Positions 43,731 to 53,283 of a stretch of 64,000 bases of DNA are shown one piece after another. The position numbers and the translations under genes are program-made. Numbering within the stretch: position 1 is the stretch's first letter; the number at the start of each line of letters is the position of its first letter. The stretch covers positions 42,295 to 106,294 of the forward strand of contig JAFGGU010000070.1 of NCBI GenBank assembly GCA_016930375.1, read 5' to 3'. The notes below the pieces were generated by a model. That model saw only the letters and a program-made list of their open reading frames with translations. It searched no databases and had not been told where the DNA came from. The DNA comes from Bacteroidales bacterium (GTDB lineage: Bacteria; Bacteroidota; Bacteroidia; Bacteroidales; UBA10428).

Positions 43731-45215
43731 TTAATGGGAGTCTTTTGTAAAAGCACTTCCCCAGAATTCAAAGGCATTGAAGCTGAGGTTCGCAATTACC
43801 TGTTTGTAATCATGATCTGCGCCTTCAGCAATGGAATACTGATGATTGATCTGAAGATCAGCAAGCTGCAGGTGAAATTGCTGGACGATATCAAACAGAA
43901 AATCCCTGTCGCCCACCAGCAAACGGATGACCGTATGCAGACGGAGATACTCCGCATTTTTTTGAACCAGTGTCGTTGGATGGTTCACATTAAAATAGGC
44001 CGCATCATCTTCAAAAGTCTGCATGAGCAACTCCTTCCTTTCCTTTTCAAAAGTGGTGATACTTGGGGCAATGGAGGATACCACACCAAATAGTTCGGGG
44101 TACTTGAATCCGAGGTGCAGCGAGCCGTATCCCCCCATCGACATGCCATCAATTCCCCTTGCCTCACGCCGGTTGATGGTCCGGTATGTGTCATCAATGT
44201 GCGGGATCAGATCGCGGATGATGACATCTTCCACCGGCATGGTGCCGTCTTTAGAGTTGTTATACCAGCCAATGGGCAATCCCTGCACGAACACCACAAT
44301 GCACGGTAACATGCTGCCGTTTTGCATGGCGGCATCCATTTGTGCACACATCCAGGCGCCATCACGGGAATTGCCATTGCCGCCATGTAACCAGTAAATG
44401 ACCGGGTATCTTTTATTGGATGTTGCATAATCTCCCGGCAAATAGATCAGATAGCTACCCTGCTGGCTTTCTCCCCTGACCGGAGTGGGAAACAGGCGAT
44501 AGGTGGTGCCGGGGATGGGATTGGTGACCGGATCGATCCAGGAATCAGCGGGACATCTTAAGTCCAGCGGATCAGATTCGGTATGCATGCCATTTCGTAA
44601 GTGTTTATCAAAGAAACAGATGAGTTGGTTTGTATTTTCTGCTAATTGCAGTATTGAAAAATCCGGGTCACTTTCAGCAACAATTTTCATCTGTATTGCT
44701 GCTTCTGCGGGTGATTTCTGCTTTTGCATGCCGTTTTGCCAGATAACTGCAAGGTATCCGCCGGACACCGGCAGGATCAGGCCTGTTTTTTCTGTGTCGA
44801 GATTAAATCTTTCTGCATGTTGCTGCAGGTAATCCAGGGCCTGTTCTATGTTTTTCGAGGTTGTGGATTCATTTTCCACCTGAAGGCTCACCATGGCATA
44901 TCCATTCCCGACATAGCCTGCCACGGGAGACGGAAAAATTTCTTTCCCATATCCCGGAAGCCATATCAGTACAGGCCTCGCTGATAGGTTGGCTTCACCA
45001 GGTATTCCCTGTTGGGGCTGCTTTCCGGCTACACCAACACCGGCTGCCATGGCTTGACCCCCGGGCACATAGAGATCGAGTTTCAGCGCATGGTTGTTTT
45101 TCCCGGTATAAACCATATTTCTGTGAACACTGAACAGGTTGCCGGGGCCAGGTTGTGATAAAAGGTGAAAGCCAAGAACGGCCTCAATCAGTATAAGAAT
45201 TGTAAGTTTCTTCAT
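43731..45215 (-). CDS. Secreted double alpha/beta-hydrolase esterase
   Basis: The 494-residue product has a signal peptide and two alpha/beta-hydrolase-like halves. The first (about 30-210) resembles a BD-FAE/carboxylesterase domain (LKLDLYVPGG, RPVLIWLPGYG) but its nucleophile elbow reads PVSGGY instead of GxSxG. The second (about 250-490) is a D-type esterase: SYLIYLPGDYATSNKRYPVIYWLHGG, then the elbow GMSMGGYGSLHLG, and an aspartate/histidine at VGDRDFLFD and EGADHDY. It probably cleaves an ester in plant-type or polysaccharide substrates with the second domain. It begins 28 bases after the tannase-like gene. Confidence 0.85.
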   Translation of the reverse strand: MKKLTILILIEAVLGFHLLSQPGPGNLFSVHRNMVYTGKNNHALKLDLYVPGGQAMAAGVGVAGKQPQQGIPGEANLSARPVLIWLPGYGKEIFPSPVAGYVGNGYAMVSLQVENESTTSKNIEQALDYLQQHAERFNLDTEKTGLILPVSGGYLAVIWQNGMQKQKSPAEAAIQMKIVAESDPDFSILQLAENTNQLICFFDKHLRNGMHTESDPLDLRCPADSWIDPVTNPIPGTTYRLFPTPVRGESQQGSYLIYLPGDYATSNKRYPVIYWLHGGNGNSRDGAWMCAQMDAAMQNGSMLPCIVVFVQGLPIGWYNNSKDGTMPVEDVIIRDLIPHIDDTYRTINRREARGIDGMSMGGYGSLHLGFKYPELFGVVSSIAPSITTFEKERKELLMQTFEDDAAYFNVNHPTTLVQKNAEYLRLHTVIRLLVGDRDFLFDIVQQFHLQLADLQINHQYSIAEGADHDYKQVIANLSFNAFEFWGSAFTKDSH

Positions 45216-45243
45216 TGTATGGGATCATTTTTTCAGCACGGGC

Positions 45244-46716
45244 TTACCTTGTAAAACCGGTAACGACACCGATCCATCTGATCAATCCTTCAGGATCGTC
45301 ATCCGCGCAATGCCCTCCATCCCAGAAAACCCATGCATTCACTTTCCTGCCCAGGTTCTCCAGGCTTGTGGCCAGGTTCACCATAACCGTTTGTGATGTG
45401 TGGTTGTCACTGCTGCCGTTCCGAAGCCACCATGCTGCAGCGCAATCCCTGTTGTTCTGCCCGATGAAGTACATGGCATTCATCATGTTTACTATTGTTT
45501 TCAGTTCACTGTCAATCTCAGCATGCATATCACCGGTTGATTGCTGCAGGCTGAAACTGGTAAAGTGTCTGGCCGCCGTGGTTGTGTTGCCGAATAATGC
45601 GGGCTCGGGCTGGTTCATGGTAAAATCGTCGAAGGCCGGAAGACCTTTCATTCTGCCGATGTGCATTACATAATCGGCAAATGCAAAGGCAGCCCCATGA
45701 TCTGTCCATTTGATCCAGGTATTGTTTGCCAGGTAAGCTGCGCGGGCATTGTCTGATAATTCTTTTAAATATTTATTCGCAGATGGAACCAGATAATATT
45801 GCAGCAGATACTTGTCGTAGTTTTCGGCTGAGAGGATTCCAAAGCCGTTTTTGCCCTGCAGATTCAATGATTGCTGATACCCGGCGTAGGATGCTTTCAG
45901 TTGTTTTGAAAGCACCTGGTCTACGAGGCCGGATTGGGTCGGCAAGGTCCCGAACATCCACTCATAGGCACCGTCGGCGTGCTCCAGATCTGTAATGGGA
46001 CTGTAGCAGGCACTGGCGTAAATATGATCAGCCGCCTCAGCAGCGCCAATTTCCTTGAGATAGGATTCATACAAAGGGCTATTCCCGGAAGCACCCAGCA
46101 GCGCGGATAATGCCCCACCGGCGCTGCAACCGACCGAAACAATCCTGTCCGTGTTGCCGGGCATCACACCTTTGTTGTGGCGTATGTAACGGACTGCTGC
46201 TTTAAGGTCTACAATGGCAGCAGGCGCCTTACCGTAATAGGTGCCATCGGCGGCCTTGTTATCGCGTCCGCGGCAGCCGGGGGATACGATTACATAACCC
46301 GCTGCCAGCGCTAAATCCGGCCTGCCGCTGACATTGCTGCTCTGAGGAGGACCGCCCCTCCTGTCACCAGGGCCACCTGTATTACCACCGGCATTCCTCA
46401 CAGACATATAACCGCCAACGCCAATGTCAATAAAAATAGGGGCATTTTCAGCGTCAACGGATTTACCATCAATCTCAACGGGAACACTGACGTTCATGCT
46501 CTGATAATCTTTGTCAACCGGGTTTGCAACATAGGGAATATGCATATAAGCGCGGTAAGTGACTTTCTTTTCGCCTTCAGAGGTCTTCACCATTTTAGTT
46601 TCCACTGTAAAACTAATCCCGGGAAAAACCAGTGGATCTTTGGTCTGGCCTTCTGCGGTCTCACCCCAGATTGCGAACACGACTATGAGTGCCAATGGAA
46701 TCGTAATTCTTTTCAT
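45244..46716 (-). CDS. Secreted tannase-like (subtype B) esterase
   Basis: The product, 490 residues from the ATG at 46716 (MKRITIPLALIVVFAIWG), has a signal peptide. An alpha/beta-hydrolase domain with the elbow SVGCSAGGALSALLGASGNS and a C-terminal VFWDGGHCADDDPEG resembles bacterial subtype B tannases and related feruloyl/galloyl esterases. A Gly/Pro-rich loop (GGNTGGPGDRRGGPPQ) lies before the elbow. It probably hydrolyses aromatic esters outside the cytoplasm. It follows the LytTR regulator gene with 19 bases between them and is likely regulated by the same module. Confidence 0.85.
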   Translation of the reverse strand: MKRITIPLALIVVFAIWGETAEGQTKDPLVFPGISFTVETKMVKTSEGEKKVTYRAYMHIPYVANPVDKDYQSMNVSVPVEIDGKSVDAENAPIFIDIGVGGYMSVRNAGGNTGGPGDRRGGPPQSSNVSGRPDLALAAGYVIVSPGCRGRDNKAADGTYYGKAPAAIVDLKAAVRYIRHNKGVMPGNTDRIVSVGCSAGGALSALLGASGNSPLYESYLKEIGAAEAADHIYASACYSPITDLEHADGAYEWMFGTLPTQSGLVDQVLSKQLKASYAGYQQSLNLQGKNGFGILSAENYDKYLLQYYLVPSANKYLKELSDNARAAYLANNTWIKWTDHGAAFAFADYVMHIGRMKGLPAFDDFTMNQPEPALFGNTTTAARHFTSFSLQQSTGDMHAEIDSELKTIVNMMNAMYFIGQNNRDCAAAWWLRNGSSDNHTSQTVMVNLATSLENLGRKVNAWVFWDGGHCADDDPEGLIRWIGVVTGFTR

Positions 46717-46735
46717 ATTGATAATCGTTTTGGTT

Positions 46736-47497
46736 TCATGATAGCCCGGCAAACCATTTTTTAAAATCGGGCACGCGGGCTTTGCTTATCAGGATTTTTT
46801 CGGGAACTGCAATCTTCAGGTTAACGGATAACCTGCTGTTAAACCAGAAATCAATGTCCTTCACAGCGTTTCGTGCAATAATGAACTGCCTGTTTGCCCG
46901 GAAGAAATTATCCGGATTCAGCATGCCGGCCAGTTCATCGAGTGTATGTTCAAATGTGAAGGTTTTTTCTTCATAGGTTTTTGCTTTCACCAAACCGGCA
47001 TCGATATAAAAACAGGCCAGATCGCCGGTCTGAACAGGAACAAGCTTGTCGCCTTTTATCGGAACGAGAAAATGTGTTTTAAAGGCCGATGCCTTTTTGA
47101 AAGAAGCCATGAGGTTCCGGATGTCTGCCTGAAATTTGTTCGCACCAGCAAGACCCTGCAGCTTATTTAAAGCCTGCTGAACGGCAGGAATGTCAATGGG
47201 CTTCAGCAGATAATCAATGCTGTTTACCTTGAAGGCCTTCAGGGCGTATTCATCATAAGCCGTGGTGAAAATTACCGGGCATTCAACCGCTGTGCGATCG
47301 AATATCTCAAAAGCAGAACCGTCGGCCAGGTGAATATCCAGGAACAGCAGATCAGGCTGGGGATGGTTGTTAAACCAGTCAATGGTTTCATGGATGCTTT
47401 CCATTGTGGCAACGACCTGCAAGGTTCCTATTTCCTCCAGGATTGTCATTAAATTGCGAGCTGCCAGCAATTCATCTTCAACAATTACTGCCTTCAT
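46736..47497 (-). CDS. LytTR-type response regulator (pair 1)
   Basis: The 253-residue product has a receiver domain (EDELLAARNLM, phospho-acceptor Asp in PDLLFLDIHLADGS, FTTAYDEYALKAF, SIDYLLKPID) and a C-terminal LytTR domain (KAKTYEEKTFTFEHTLDELAGML, FFRANRQFIIARNAV). It binds DNA as the output of the LytS-type kinase whose gene overlaps it by 20 bases. Targets are unknown, but the esterase genes lie immediately downstream. Confidence 0.93.
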   Translation of the reverse strand: MKAVIVEDELLAARNLMTILEEIGTLQVVATMESIHETIDWFNNHPQPDLLFLDIHLADGSAFEIFDRTAVECPVIFTTAYDEYALKAFKVNSIDYLLKPIDIPAVQQALNKLQGLAGANKFQADIRNLMASFKKASAFKTHFLVPIKGDKLVPVQTGDLACFYIDAGLVKAKTYEEKTFTFEHTLDELAGMLNPDNFFRANRQFIIARNAVKDIDFWFNSRLSVNLKIAVPEKILISKARVPDFKKWFAGLS

Positions 47498-48551
47498 CTG
47501 AGGTTGGTTTTAGTAAAGGGACTTCCACACGGAACAAGTTATTTGATTTTGAGATCCTGATATCCAGGCCACGCAGTAATTTATACTGCTTTGATAAATT
47601 GACCAGGCCAATTCCGGTGCCCGGCTCCAGGGAGAGCTTTTCCTGTAGGGTATTGGTGACAACCAGGCTGTCCTTGTCCGTAGTACTGATGGTGATATCA
47701 AGCGGATGGCGTTTGCTGATCTCATTATGCTTCACGGCGTTCTCAAGCAGGGTCTGCAGGGTCAGGGGAGGCAGCCTGTGCTGGTTATACCGGGCATCAA
47801 CATGGAATGCAATGTTCAGGTTCGTATTGAAACGCATCCTGATCAGAAAAATATAGGATTTTGCTGCTTCTATTTCATCGGACAAAGAAACAGTCAGATT
47901 TTCATTGCTTTGTAACGTATATCGGAGGACCTGTGAAAGATCGTTTACATAGCGCCCGGCATTTTCAGGATCATCGCGGATGAGGGTTTTCAGGGCTGTA
48001 AGGGAATTAAACAGAAAATGCGGACTAACCTGGTTTTTGAGCGACTCATACTGGCTTTGCAGGTTCTCCCGGATCAGCCGCTCGTTTTCGAGTAGGATAA
48101 CTTGTTTGTCGTTTATTACACGGATGACAAATACACAAATCAGCACGACTGCAGCTATGAAAAGATCCTTGAAGAAATAGAACAGAGCGAATTTGTTGGG
48201 GTCATCAACCTCAAGGATGGCGTGTTTCAGCTCGAACAAGACATCGGTTAACAGGTAAACCACACCCAGAGTGATCAGGATGGCTCTGGCTACCTGCATT
48301 AAACCTATTTTTTTTGCATTGTTAAAAGGGTTGATCAGGTAGTAATTGATCATAAACAATAAAAAGGCAACCAGGAATGTAATCAACAGATCGGTAAGCG
48401 TATCCGTGATCCTTACCTGTAACGGCCGAAAATGGGCATTGGCATTTCCGGCAAAGAGTTCAAGTATGGCGTTAAAATGCACCAGTATGCTTATTCCGAA
48501 AGATATACCCACTACGATCGCAATATATTGCCTTACTTGTCTGGTTTTCAT
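47478..48551 (-). CDS. LytS-type sensor histidine kinase (pair 1)
   Basis: The product, 357 residues from the ATG at 48551 (MKTRQVRQY), has four membrane segments in its first 160 residues. A HisKA_LytS domain follows with SLKNQVSPHFLFNSL holding the phospho-His, and an ATPase region LLENAVKHNEI and GTGIGLVNLSKQY. It probably senses a membrane-associated signal and phosphorylates the partner LytTR protein. A CAAAGTTA box (minus-strand TAACTTTG) at 48557-48564 would give a near-leaderless transcript, so that box is uncertain. Confidence 0.92.
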   Translation of the reverse strand: MKTRQVRQYIAIVVGISFGISILVHFNAILELFAGNANAHFRPLQVRITDTLTDLLITFLVAFLLFMINYYLINPFNNAKKIGLMQVARAILITLGVVYLLTDVLFELKHAILEVDDPNKFALFYFFKDLFIAAVVLICVFVIRVINDKQVILLENERLIRENLQSQYESLKNQVSPHFLFNSLTALKTLIRDDPENAGRYVNDLSQVLRYTLQSNENLTVSLSDEIEAAKSYIFLIRMRFNTNLNIAFHVDARYNQHRLPPLTLQTLLENAVKHNEISKRHPLDITISTTDKDSLVVTNTLQEKLSLEPGTGIGLVNLSKQYKLLRGLDIRISKSNNLFRVEVPLLKPTSDEGSNC

Positions 48552-48628
48552 ACCTTCAAAGTTAATGCAGGACAATGGGATTTTTACCAGCAAAATGATG
48601 AAGCGGAAAAATCAATTGCCGAAGCTTC

Positions 48629-49939
48629 CTAATTGGGTTGTGAGCGTAAGAAATTCAGAACCTGCTCATAAATCGGATCATCTTTTGTCATTTTCATGTG
48701 CGCCAATGCCACGGGAATCAGGGTGTTTTGTTCAGGAGTAATTGCCCCCGGAACACCTAAGGCACTAGATACCGCTACGATTCCATCATCAGGCCCTGAA
48801 AGAATATTTCCGCTGACCTGCTTCCACAGCGAGGGCTCATTGGTTGCAGCAATAGCATAATAGGGCAAGGGGGGACTTTCCATTTCCTCCATTTGTGCAA
48901 TAAATGAAGAATTTGTATTCAAATCATTAAATCCCTGCGAAACATGATTGTACAGGATATAATCCTCATCATTGCCGGTTGTCCTGACAATCTCGCCGAG
49001 CAAATACCTCGATACAGCCAGGGGTGACCCTTGGTGGGGAGTACCTATGGTGATCAGCTTACGGATGAATTCAGCGCCACCATACTGTTCTATCATCGAT
49101 CGTGATAACAGTCCCCCCATGCTATGGGCAACAATATCAATCTGTGCTTCATTTGAAAAGGATACGATACTCCGGGCAAGAACCTCCGCATTTTGCTGGA
49201 TGCCCCAGGAGGAATTATAGCCAAAGGTCCAAATATCGGTATAAGGAAGGTCCGTTTCCTGCTGAATTTTCTCAATAAATTCCGTCCATACTTTTGGCCT
49301 GGCGGTCCACCCATGCACCAACAGCAGAATTTTGGACGATGGCAATGCGCCTGGGGTGGAATACTGCATTTTTCCATCAGTCATTGAGATTTCTTTCAAA
49401 CCGGTTTCAGAATCCGGTGGCGTTTGTTTTTTGACGAGTAAGATATTCAGTATGTTTTCATTTGTTTCAGTTGTGCTCTTCTTTGCTTCATATTCCCAAT
49501 TAATTAAGTCAATGGTAACATTAATCCTGGACCCGCTCATTGAATATTCAACCGGGAAATAGGTGGATCCGTTATACAGAAATATAAAGAAATTTTCAGG
49601 AGATATGGAATTGGAAGCCATTGGAAACGATAATTGTAATGGTTTATAGAGCGTATCCACCAGTATTTTTAAGGTAATCGGACTGCCAACAACCTCCAGA
49701 TCGCCGTTGGGAACTGACACTGGCTCATCACCTGTTCTGCCGATAAATACATTCCCGTCGAAAGGGAAAGCATTGGGAGGAATGATCAGTTGGACGGAAT
49801 CGGATGTATTCAGCGTCCCCCCTATTGCGGCAATGATTGCTTTTTCAACAAATTTATTGATTATCGGAGGTATCGTAATGTCTTTCTCACAGGCAAGCAT
49901 CATGAAAACAGAAATTATCAGAACATATATCCACTTCAT
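48629..49939 (-). CDS. Lipoprotein lipase/esterase (PGAP1-like alpha/beta hydrolase)
   Basis: The 436-residue product has a lipoprotein signal ending MMLAC (Cys 17), then a beta-rich N-terminal region (20-200) with a putative ZU5-like pattern (VQLIIPPNAFPFDG). The alpha/beta-hydrolase domain has LLLVHGWTARPKVW, the nucleophile elbow VAHSMGGLLSRSM, GTPHQGSPLA and a late GPDDGIVAV. It resembles PGAP1-like/triacylglycerol lipases and should act on lipid or ester substrates at the cell surface. It is upstream of the LytS gene on the same strand, with a gap of about 77 bases. Confidence 0.85.
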   Translation of the reverse strand: MKWIYVLIISVFMMLACEKDITIPPIINKFVEKAIIAAIGGTLNTSDSVQLIIPPNAFPFDGNVFIGRTGDEPVSVPNGDLEVVGSPITLKILVDTLYKPLQLSFPMASNSISPENFFIFLYNGSTYFPVEYSMSGSRINVTIDLINWEYEAKKSTTETNENILNILLVKKQTPPDSETGLKEISMTDGKMQYSTPGALPSSKILLLVHGWTARPKVWTEFIEKIQQETDLPYTDIWTFGYNSSWGIQQNAEVLARSIVSFSNEAQIDIVAHSMGGLLSRSMIEQYGGAEFIRKLITIGTPHQGSPLAVSRYLLGEIVRTTGNDEDYILYNHVSQGFNDLNTNSSFIAQMEEMESPPLPYYAIAATNEPSLWKQVSGNILSGPDDGIVAVSSALGVPGAITPEQNTLIPVALAHMKMTKDDPIYEQVLNFLRSQPN

Positions 49940-50020
49940 AAGTCATATGATTAGACGGTAAATTCAATCGGTTATTTTTAATCTTACTAAATTAAACATT
50001 TTCAATGAGATAGTAGTGTA

Positions 50021-51034
50021 TTATTTGCCTGACACCGGATGAATTTTGACAGTTGGGATAGCATGCTTTTTGAAGAATAGCCAGATGATTTCATTGGCAT
50101 TGATATCCCTGCTGGTTTTTCCTATTCTTCTTTCAGGCAGGTATTGAAAACCACCCGGCCAGGTATGTCCTCCTCCTTCTATTGAATAAAGTATTACCTC
50201 GGTTCCGCTCAAGCCATTGGTATAGTCCTCCCTTACCACTCTTGTACCATCATCAGGATCAGTGTCAGGCATTTCAGTCACAACCGGAGTATTTAAACAT
50301 CCGTTCCGGACTACCCAGAATTCAATGGATTCTTTTACCGATAAAACCTTACCCAGTTTTATCTTTTTGGAATGATTGCGGATTTCACCTCCTTCAAATG
50401 GAACAAGGGGATCAAGTACATTATTGATGGCCAGAACCGATAAGGGTTCAGAAGGAGAGCATCCGTCCGCCAGCAGGTACGGAATATTTCCGTCTACGGG
50501 CGCAATGGCCGCGATTCGGTGAGATAATTCGCAGGCCAAACGATATGCCATCATGGCGCCATTGGATATTCCGGTAACGTATATCCGTTGCGGATCGGTG
50601 TTATATTCGGCTATCATGTAATCAATCAATGCAGATATAAAACCGACATCATTGATATTATCCCTGTGTGCGCGATCATTGGCCTCTGCATCTCTTCTGC
50701 CATCGTTCCAACTCCGTTCTATACCGTCAGGATATACAACCAGGAAACTATCCGTGTCAGCAAGCCTGTTAAAACCTTTCTTTGTAACGAGCATCATGCC
50801 TTTTCCATTGGTCCCTCTGCCATGCAAGGCAATTACGACCGGCATCTGCACGTTTTTGTCAAAGGAAGCGGGAGCATAAACGGAGAAGGTTCTGTTTAAG
50901 TTATCATGCACGATGGATCTTCTCTGACCTTTCCCTTTGTCCGCCCGGAATGATAATAAACCAATTCCGACCAGTACAATGATGAATACAGTTAATCTGG
51001 ATTCATTTAATCTTTCACCTGTTCTATTTTGCAT
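50021..51034 (-). CDS. PHB-depolymerase-family esterase
   Basis: The 337-residue product has a hydrophobic N-terminal segment (LTVFIIVLVGIGLLSF) that may be a signal anchor. An esterase domain of the PhaZ/LpqC type follows: FSVYAPASFDKNVQMPVVIALHGRGTNGKG, the elbow VTGISNGAMMAYRLACEL, NNVLDPLVPFEGG and GGGHTWPGG with the catalytic His. Homologues hydrolyse polyhydroxyalkanoate or feruloyl/acetyl esters. The substrate is unknown; several other esterases lie nearby on the same strand. Confidence 0.88.
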   Translation of the reverse strand: MQNRTGERLNESRLTVFIIVLVGIGLLSFRADKGKGQRRSIVHDNLNRTFSVYAPASFDKNVQMPVVIALHGRGTNGKGMMLVTKKGFNRLADTDSFLVVYPDGIERSWNDGRRDAEANDRAHRDNINDVGFISALIDYMIAEYNTDPQRIYVTGISNGAMMAYRLACELSHRIAAIAPVDGNIPYLLADGCSPSEPLSVLAINNVLDPLVPFEGGEIRNHSKKIKLGKVLSVKESIEFWVVRNGCLNTPVVTEMPDTDPDDGTRVVREDYTNGLSGTEVILYSIEGGGHTWPGGFQYLPERRIGKTSRDINANEIIWLFFKKHAIPTVKIHPVSGK

Positions 51035-51046
51035 GATGCCGGCTTG

Positions 51047-51499
51047 TCAGTTCACCCTCACATACCTCTCAATATTCAACCGGTTGATCTCCGCCTCCTC
51101 AACAATCTCCAGGCCCTGTTGAATAAGGGTGTCATTCTTTACTGTAACCACAAATGAAAAATCATTGTCTTCCCATGCCCTGTCGCTGCAATATTCAAGA
51201 TGTTCGGTATATACAGAATCGGTCAGCGAATAGCGGCCTCCCCCGGCCACGAAAACAGCCGTCGAATCCTTACCCTGGTTCAGATCATGCTCAAGAAAGG
51301 CAAAATGGGTTTCGTTTATTATTTTTATAAAGGATACTTTTGTGGTATAATCTGTGACCAGGGTATCTCCATTTTCAATGAGTGTTCCTGAAATAAGCTT
51401 CCAGGTTCCAATAACGGGTACAGTATTTTTAATATTTGACCTGGTACAGTAAGATAAAAGAAGGATACCGGTTAACGCAATTACAGATATTTTTTTCAT
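51047..51499 (-). CDS. Lipocalin-like lipoprotein
   Basis: The product, 150 residues from the ATG at 51499 (MKKISVIALTGILLLSYC), has a lipoprotein signal with Cys 18. The body begins GTWKLISGTLIENGDTLV, resembling small lipocalin-like domains, then FAFLEHDLNQGKDSTAVFVAGGGRYSL and DTLIQQGLEI. It may bind a small hydrophobic ligand. A -7 box lies at 51544-51552. It is followed 12 bases later by the PHB-depolymerase-like esterase gene, so the two could be one operon. Confidence 0.75.
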   Translation of the reverse strand: MKKISVIALTGILLLSYCTRSNIKNTVPVIGTWKLISGTLIENGDTLVTDYTTKVSFIKIINETHFAFLEHDLNQGKDSTAVFVAGGGRYSLTDSVYTEHLEYCSDRAWEDNDFSFVVTVKNDTLIQQGLEIVEEAEINRLNIERYVRVN

Positions 51500-51543
51500 A
51501 TGAATAATGATTATGATCAAATATTTTGCGAATAATAGGTACT

Positions 51544-51552
51544 GCAAACATA
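51544..51552 (-). promoter_or_regulatory. -7 box for the lipocalin-like gene
   Basis: The minus strand reads TATGTTTGC, an exact TAnnTTTGC, giving a transcript start near 51537 and excluding the longer reading from 51586. Confidence 0.5.
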
Positions 51553-51751
51553 GGAAAAGCAGATGTATTATTATGGATACAAACAAATTTATTCAATAAA
51601 GGACCTGAAATGGGATTTCGGTACAATCCGAATATGCATAAGTACAATCCAATTAAGAATAAAGCCCGATCCGGAAAAATATCTTTTATGGCATTGAAAT
51701 CGGGCTTACTTTTAACCTGCAATAATTGAGAAATTCTAAAATGAGTTAAGT

Positions 51752-52414
51752 ATGATGTCACATGTATTTCTTTCAGCATGCATGTCAATAACAGCAATCA
51801 TTATTAATATGGATGATGTGGTTGACACGAATATCAGTTTGTCTTATGGTGATTGGGAAGAAGTCAGGAACACAAACGGTGTTAAAACATATGTAAGATG
51901 GATTCAACACGGCAACGGAAAGAAAACCCGGGAAAGAAAAGGAGAAACCCAGGTAAATTGTTCCCTGCGAAAGACGATCGAAATCTTAACGGACGCTTCT
52001 GCTACGGTGAAATGGATGTCGGGAGTTACGGAGAACTATCTGTTATCCCGATCAAACCCAGCAGAATGGTATACCTATACACTGTATAACATCCCCTGGC
52101 CGTTCAATAACCGCGATCTGGTATCCATGTTTGAGATTCAGAATAATCCGGGAGGCAAAAGTGTAGTGATCAATATTAACAGCAGAGCGGATTATGTCCC
52201 TCCAAAACCCGGAATTGAACGCCTGGAGAATTATAGGGCTACCTGGACCATCACGGAGACCGCACCTCAAAAGGTTCAAATTGAATTCTGCGCCATATCC
52301 GACACCCCGCCATTATTTCCCAGGTATATTCAGGATCCGGTCATTGAAAAGATGTTTCATAATAACCTGGTCCGGTTAAAGGAACTCTTATCGGAACAGG
52401 TGGTTGTTTTATAA
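51752..52414 (+). CDS. START-domain lipid-binding protein
   Basis: The 220-residue product has a hydrophobic N-terminal segment, then a START-type domain: SYGDWEEVRNTNGVKTYVRWI, IEILTDASATVKWMSGVTENYLL, WPFNNRDLVSMFEIQNN and IEFCAISDTPPLFPRYIQDP. START domains hold a hydrophobic lipid or sterol-like ligand. It is the first gene of a five-gene operon; the next gene starts seven bases after its stop. Confidence 0.85.
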   Translation: MMSHVFLSACMSITAIIINMDDVVDTNISLSYGDWEEVRNTNGVKTYVRWIQHGNGKKTRERKGETQVNCSLRKTIEILTDASATVKWMSGVTENYLLSRSNPAEWYTYTLYNIPWPFNNRDLVSMFEIQNNPGGKSVVININSRADYVPPKPGIERLENYRATWTITETAPQKVQIEFCAISDTPPLFPRYIQDPVIEKMFHNNLVRLKELLSEQVVVL

Positions 52415-52421
52415 TATTTCA

Positions 52422-53267
52422 ATGATGAGGAATTGGATTCATAAGTTAAATGATGAAGGCTCAACATATGCCCTGGTAACCGGTGCAAGTTGTGGGTTAG
52501 GCAAAGAAATTGCCCGGGAACTTGCACGAAGGAACTACAACCTGCTGTTGGTTTCTTTAAAAGACGAGGGTTTACCAGAATTAAGCTCATCACTGGCAAA
52601 CCAGCATGAAGTAGAGGTACATTATTTTGAAGCAGACTTGTCGGAATCGCATGTTGTGTTTCAGGTGGCAACCTGGGCATTGGCGAAGGGACGGATCACC
52701 ATACTCATCAACAATGCCGGTATAGGTGGTACCAGGGCTTTTGATGAGGCTTCGACGTCATATATCGACAATATCATTCAATTGAATATACGGGCAACCT
52801 CATTGCTTACGCGACTGATATTGCCTGAACTTAAAACCCATCATCAGTCCTTTATTCTCAATGTAGCCAGTATGGCTTCATTTAGTCCTATTGCTTATAA
52901 AACAGTTTATCCCGCATCCAAGGCGTTTATATGGTCGTTTTCAAGAGGGCTTTATGAGGAATTAAAAGACACAGGCGTATTTGTCAGTGTCATACATCCC
53001 GGTCCGATGAAAACCAATCCTGATGTTACAAAACGGATTGAGCGGCAAAAATTGTTCGGTAAAATTGGGTTGATCACAACACAGAGAACAGCAGAAATAG
53101 CCGTGAACAATTTGCTAAAACATGATTCTTTAATTATCCCGGGGTTTCTGAACAAATTAAACTGGCTGATGATCCAGATTGTACCGGTTTGGATCAGGCT
53201 GAACCTGCTTTCAAGGGTCATCAAACGCGAATTGAAAGACGAACAATTTGCTGTTGCAGTAAAATGA
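52422..53267 (+). CDS. Short-chain dehydrogenase/reductase
   Basis: The product, about 281 residues from the ATG at 52422, is an SDR: YALVTGASCGLGKEIAREL (nucleotide loop), INNAGIGG, FILNVASMASF, and the catalytic YPASKAFIWSF (Y and K). The C-terminal part contains a hydrophobic segment LNWLMIQIVPVWIRLNLL that may bind a membrane. It follows the START gene in an operon, so a lipid-type hydroxy/keto substrate is likely (inference). The TTG at 52404 is a less likely start. Confidence 0.9.
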   Translation: MMRNWIHKLNDEGSTYALVTGASCGLGKEIARELARRNYNLLLVSLKDEGLPELSSSLANQHEVEVHYFEADLSESHVVFQVATWALAKGRITILINNAGIGGTRAFDEASTSYIDNIIQLNIRATSLLTRLILPELKTHHQSFILNVASMASFSPIAYKTVYPASKAFIWSFSRGLYEELKDTGVFVSVIHPGPMKTNPDVTKRIERQKLFGKIGLITTQRTAEIAVNNLLKHDSLIIPGFLNKLNWLMIQIVPVWIRLNLLSRVIKRELKDEQFAVAVK

Positions 53268-53283
53268 TAATTAACTTTCTGAT

